A DNA stretch of 64,000 bases from Quercus robur (lineage: Eukaryota; Streptophyta; Magnoliopsida; Fagales; Fagaceae), in the NCBI RefSeq assembly GCF_932294415.1, contig NC_065535.1:94008862-94072861 (forward strand). The letters run 5' to 3'. The first letter of the stretch is position 1; every line of letters starts with the position of its first letter. The notes below the pieces were generated by a model that was not told the DNA's origin, searched no databases, and saw nothing but the letters and a program-made list of their open reading frames with translations. Shown here piece by piece: positions 60,555 to 64,000 of this stretch. A program made the position numbers and the translations under genes.

Positions 60555-60923
60555 GGGTAAACTACATATTTGGTCCTTATTCTTTACACCATATTTCAAT
60601 TTAATCCCTTACCTTTCAATTGTTTCAATTTGATCCCTAACCTTGCAATGTCGTGTCAATTTAGTTCCTGATGTTATATCTTAGATGAAAATTGCTAACA
60701 TGACAAACGACCAAAATTAAATTTAAGTTTATTGTCTCATCAACGTAAGCTAATTTTTTGTTTTGACGATTAGATACGTCATAAATTTTCATTCAAAAGA
60801 TAACGGTAGAAACTAAATTGACATAATACTAAAATGTTGGGAACCAAATTAACACAATTAAAAGGTTAGGGATCAAATTGAAATATAATGTATAAGATAG
60901 GGACAAATTACATAGTTTACCCA
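60555..60923. mobile_element. MITE with 9-bp target duplication (Mutator type)
   Basis: 369 bp. AAGAATATA occurs at 60546-60554 and 60924-60932. Ends pair over about 50 bp: left GGGTAAACTACATATTTGGT, right complement GGGTAAACTATGTAATTTGT. The interior repeats TTTCAATTTAATCCCT-type words in both orientations. Begins GGGTAAA like the MITE at 47059. Confidence 0.85.
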
Positions 60924-60960
60924 AGAATATATAAAGTACTGAACGTAAACCAAACCCTAA

Positions 60961-60988
60961 CTAGTCGCTAACCCGTGCGATGCACGGG
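60961..60988 (-). mobile_element. Helitron 3' end
   Basis: On the minus strand: a perfect hairpin CCCGTGCATCGCACGGG (7-bp stem) then TTAGCGACTAG followed by T. This is the Helitron terminal signature and is close to the one at 37148-37171. The 5' end, at higher coordinates, was not found, so the element's extent is unknown. Confidence 0.6.
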
Positions 60989-62987
60989 AAAGCACAAAGA
61001 ATATCTACAAAATCTATATAACATCATTGTTATATTTGTTAGGTTCAAACACCCTCTTCTTGAATTATCAAATTATTAAAAAAAAATTAATCCTCTTCTT
61101 CACTTTTTACTCAAACTTGTTTTCATAGCTCATATTTAAACAATCGTAGTAGGAAATTTTCTATTAATAGTAAAATTTGTGTAAAGACAAATTACAGTTT
61201 CATATAAAGTGTACATACCCATACTCTATACCTCTAAGGAAGGAAACATCACAAACCCTTTACATATGTAGGTTAGATTTAAAACAAACTACATATATTC
61301 CAAGTCTGATAAGCCAACTCAATGGTAGAAAAATGTTCTTTATAAAATTAGATAGTAACATATTTTACAAAAGGGGGCAATTTTTTGTAACTCTATCTTG
61401 CTACTCATATTCTGTAGTATATAACAAAGTAATTTGTATATCTAGATACAATGGGCAATAGCATTGGCTGTTCTTAAGCACAATTCAATATAGACAAATG
61501 AGATAGAAAAGAAAAAAAGTAACATAACAAATACAAAAAGTACCACTGTTCCAGCCCTCTATAACTCCATAAACAGAATCCTTTCCTAACCCAAAAAGAC
61601 CACCAACAACTCTCCACAACAGTCAAACCAACCTCTCAAAGAAACCCAAGGAAAGCACGACCAAAAACGTATAAAGCTTCCTCCTTTTTCTTATTGAACC
61701 AAGAAACCCAACAAAGGTAGCTCCTTTTCCCATTCACCCTGCACAACCAACGGGAAGAACATATACAACAAAGCAAGCAGCAAGACATGGGAGCAAAATA
61801 TAGAAAATAACTCTATCTCTACCTTTCCCAACATCCTTGATTGTAGGTCCTTACTTTCTCTTAGCTTCTGTTTTAACATATATAGTATTAGATTAGATAT
61901 TGATTTGAAATCACGTGAATAAACTGCTAGTTTTCCATCATTCTTTGGACAATATTCTCCCCCCTCCTTGTAATAGGATTTCCGAAAGAGCAATTAAGAA
62001 TTTTAATTGAATGATTAAATTTATTAGTTTCTAACAATTTACAATTTTTAGATAAGTGGTAATTTATTTATAGTATCAAGGCAGATGGAATTGAGTATGA
62101 AATATCTTAAAATTTAAAGTCACACCATTGCCTGAAGGAAAAATGTTATACAGGTCTTGCATAATGAACTTATTTACTTCTTTGGATTACCAAAGCATGG
62201 TTGAAAAGAAATAATATTCATGATGGTTTATACAGTCTCAAAAGATAAATAAATTCATGATGGCTTATAATTGCCTAAAAAGTATATCTTCGTACATAGT
62301 CTCAAGAGATGAGATTAGAAGGCTTAGTCTATATTATAAATTTCAATACCAGAAGACTTGAAAAAATAACCTGAAAAAATTAGCAAGGAGGAGAATCTTT
62401 CCAAACTTAGAATTTAAAAGCTTAGGGAACTGGAGGTAGAAAGCTCTAGTATGGATCTAGGAACTAAGTTATGTGGGAAAACAGATAACCAAAAATTAAA
62501 GAAAGAATCTTCCACCTCTAGAGGAAGAAGCCAGAGTTTGAAAACCCACTAAACTGTTCAAGTTCTACCACAATAAAACCAAAACAAAAAAAGCAAATAC
62601 TTTACCGGTTACGGGGATACGGCCTATCTCTCTTTGCTTGTGGTTCCGACAAACCTTAACTGAACAATAGACCTAAATAAGATTAAAAAAGAAAAGCAAA
62701 TATCAGCACAACATTCAATCCTACACTTATTTGATCCCCAGGATTTCATTAAGATTAGTTACAGAAAATTGTTTTTACTTTGAAAAAAATTATCAATAAG
62801 TCTAAACAATAAACCCATTTATTGTGACCAAAGCATCCAAATTAAATTACTAAACCCAGTTCCAAAGCAATAAATTCAACTTGTCACCATTTAGAGAGAA
62901 CTGCGATTCCAAAGGAGCTTCAATTAGAAAGAAAAAAATAGAATAGGAAATATTTCCAAATTAAAAAATCCAGGCCCAATTGTCCAC
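60989..62987. other. Spacer, possibly Helitron body
   Basis: AT-rich, with no coding sequence that I can support. The frame at 61691-61993 (minus) has hydrophobic composition but no family signature. Confidence 0.3.
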
Positions 62988-63346
62988 TAGGGGTGTGCAT
63001 GGGTCGGGTTGGGTCGGGTTGAGGAAATTTTTTGACCCAATCCACTATGGTGGGTCAAAAAAAATTCAACCCAACCCAACCCATCACATAAATTCAACCC
63101 AACCCACGTGGGTCGGGTTGAACCCATGGGTTTGACAATTTTTTATTTATTATTAAATTAAGTAGAAAAAAAATATAAATATTAATATATTAAAAAAACC
63201 TAAAGATTAGTATCAATCTAACTCCTTGAAGGCTCAACACTAATGACTAAACAACAATAGCAATTTATTAGAATTTGTGTGAACTAATTGGCTTTTATAC
63301 AGGATAGGAAGAATTGGTTATTTAAAAAAATTTATTAATTATATAA

Positions 63347-63378
<32 letters not shown>

Positions 63379-63693
63379 TAAATTAGTATTAGTAGAAGGA
63401 ATTGAGGAAATGCAAATTATTAAATATAATATATATATATATATATATATAAAAGTGCCTTACAATTGATTTTTTTTTAAATTATTAAATATAAAATATA
63501 TTTTAAATATATATTAAATATGGGTGGGTCGGGTCGGGTTTGGCGGGTTTGTAATTTTATGACCCAAACCCAACCCGACCCGCTATAATAATTTTTTTGG
63601 CAACCCAACCCAACCCACCAAGCCTTAAAAACCGACCCAACCCGGTGGGTCGGGTCGGGTTTGGCGGGTCGGTGGGTTTTCTGCATACCCCTA
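62988..63693. mobile_element. hAT-type non-autonomous element
   Basis: 706 bp. TTGTCCAC occurs at 62980-62987 and 63694-63701, an 8-bp target duplication. Ends are TAGGGGTGTGCATG and the complement of the right end TAGGGGTATGCAGA, typical of hAT. Subterminal regions are made of GGGTCGGGTT on one side and AACCCGACCC with GGGTCGGGTT on the other, around an AT-rich core with (AT)n tracts. Confidence 0.88.
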
Positions 63694-63701
63694 TTGTCCA
63701 C

Positions 63702-64000
63702 TGCCCTTTGCTCTTTGCCCTTTGCATCGTGTGTGTGGGTTTTGAGTTTGACTTGTGGTGATAGAGTCCTAAACCAAAACACGATGCAATTCCACAATAG
63801 TATACCCATCAATTAGCACTGTTTCTGGCAGGGAGAGAATGGAAAAAATAAATTAAAAAAATTAAAAAAAAAATTCCAAGGGAAAAAAACAAAAACAATA
63901 AAGTCATCTATTTTTTAATAAGGGTGAAAGAAGAACCCTAGACAATTCAGAAGGGGAAATTTCTTTAAAAATATATACAGACGACTTTAAATTCAATTTT
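63702..64000. other. Right edge, no gene seen
   Basis: Short AT-rich flank. GCCCTTTGCTCTTTGCCCTT is a local repeat. Nothing codes here. Confidence 0.3.

Noticed and set aside
63477-63812. 111-residue minus-strand frame
   Set aside because: It runs through the GGGTCGGGTT repeats of the hAT-type element and is a composition artefact.

Overview
This is plant nuclear DNA from a broad-leaved eudicot: AT-rich, with GT-AG introns, long repeat-filled introns and spacers, and nested transposons. The host proteins (SH3P1-type SH3/BAR protein, Mediator MED22, ATP phosphoribosyltransferase, an F-box protein) are plant-type. The exact species cannot be read from the sequence. A woody rosid would fit, but that is inference.

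Layout. (1) 1-760: exon 1 and part of intron 1 of a minus-strand host gene with a chloroplast-like N-terminus; the rest lies outside the window. (2) 822-25600: one very large Mutator-like element (MULE), about 24.8 kb, bounded by a 9-bp target duplication (GAAATGATA at 813-821 and 25601-25609). Related inverted termini carry CTCGAG palindromes at matching distances from each end. It holds two convergent genes, each behind a terminal leader and a 5'-UTR intron: a plant mobile domain (PMD) gene on + (5388-8345) and a 929-residue MULE transposase on - (19772-22561). Between and inside these lie pieces of host genes (an OSCA/HYP1 channel exon, tyrosyl-tRNA synthetase exons, an SMC6-like fragment duplicated head to head, several unidentified exons), LINE remnants, SINE-like pieces and an array of perfect hairpins. 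(3) 27112-32409: an intact SH3P1-type gene on -, nine coding exons. (4) 33568-43766: a solo LTR, a probable Helitron, and a 6-kb LTR element with a 5-bp target duplication, a ten-copy tandem array and antisense coding sequence. (5) 45213-49742: MED22 on +, three exons, with a 3.6-kb first intron full of MITEs. (6) 50727-57501: ATP phosphoribosyltransferase (first step of histidine synthesis) on +, eleven exons, all phase 0, 388 residues. (7) 57960-58997: a frameshifted F-box gene on -. (8) 60.5-63.7 kb: a 9-bp-TSD MITE, a Helitron 3' end and an 8-bp-TSD hAT-type element.

The most notable object is the MULE. Its layout recalls maize MuDR (two convergent genes, each read inward from a terminal repeat), but the second gene is a PMD gene rather than mudrB, and the element also carries host gene fragments as Pack-MULEs do. 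The transposase frame is open throughout. The PMD gene has one in-frame stop in an otherwise well preserved exon series. The element sits 62 bp upstream of the start codon of the host gene at the left edge, so it separates that gene from its former promoter.
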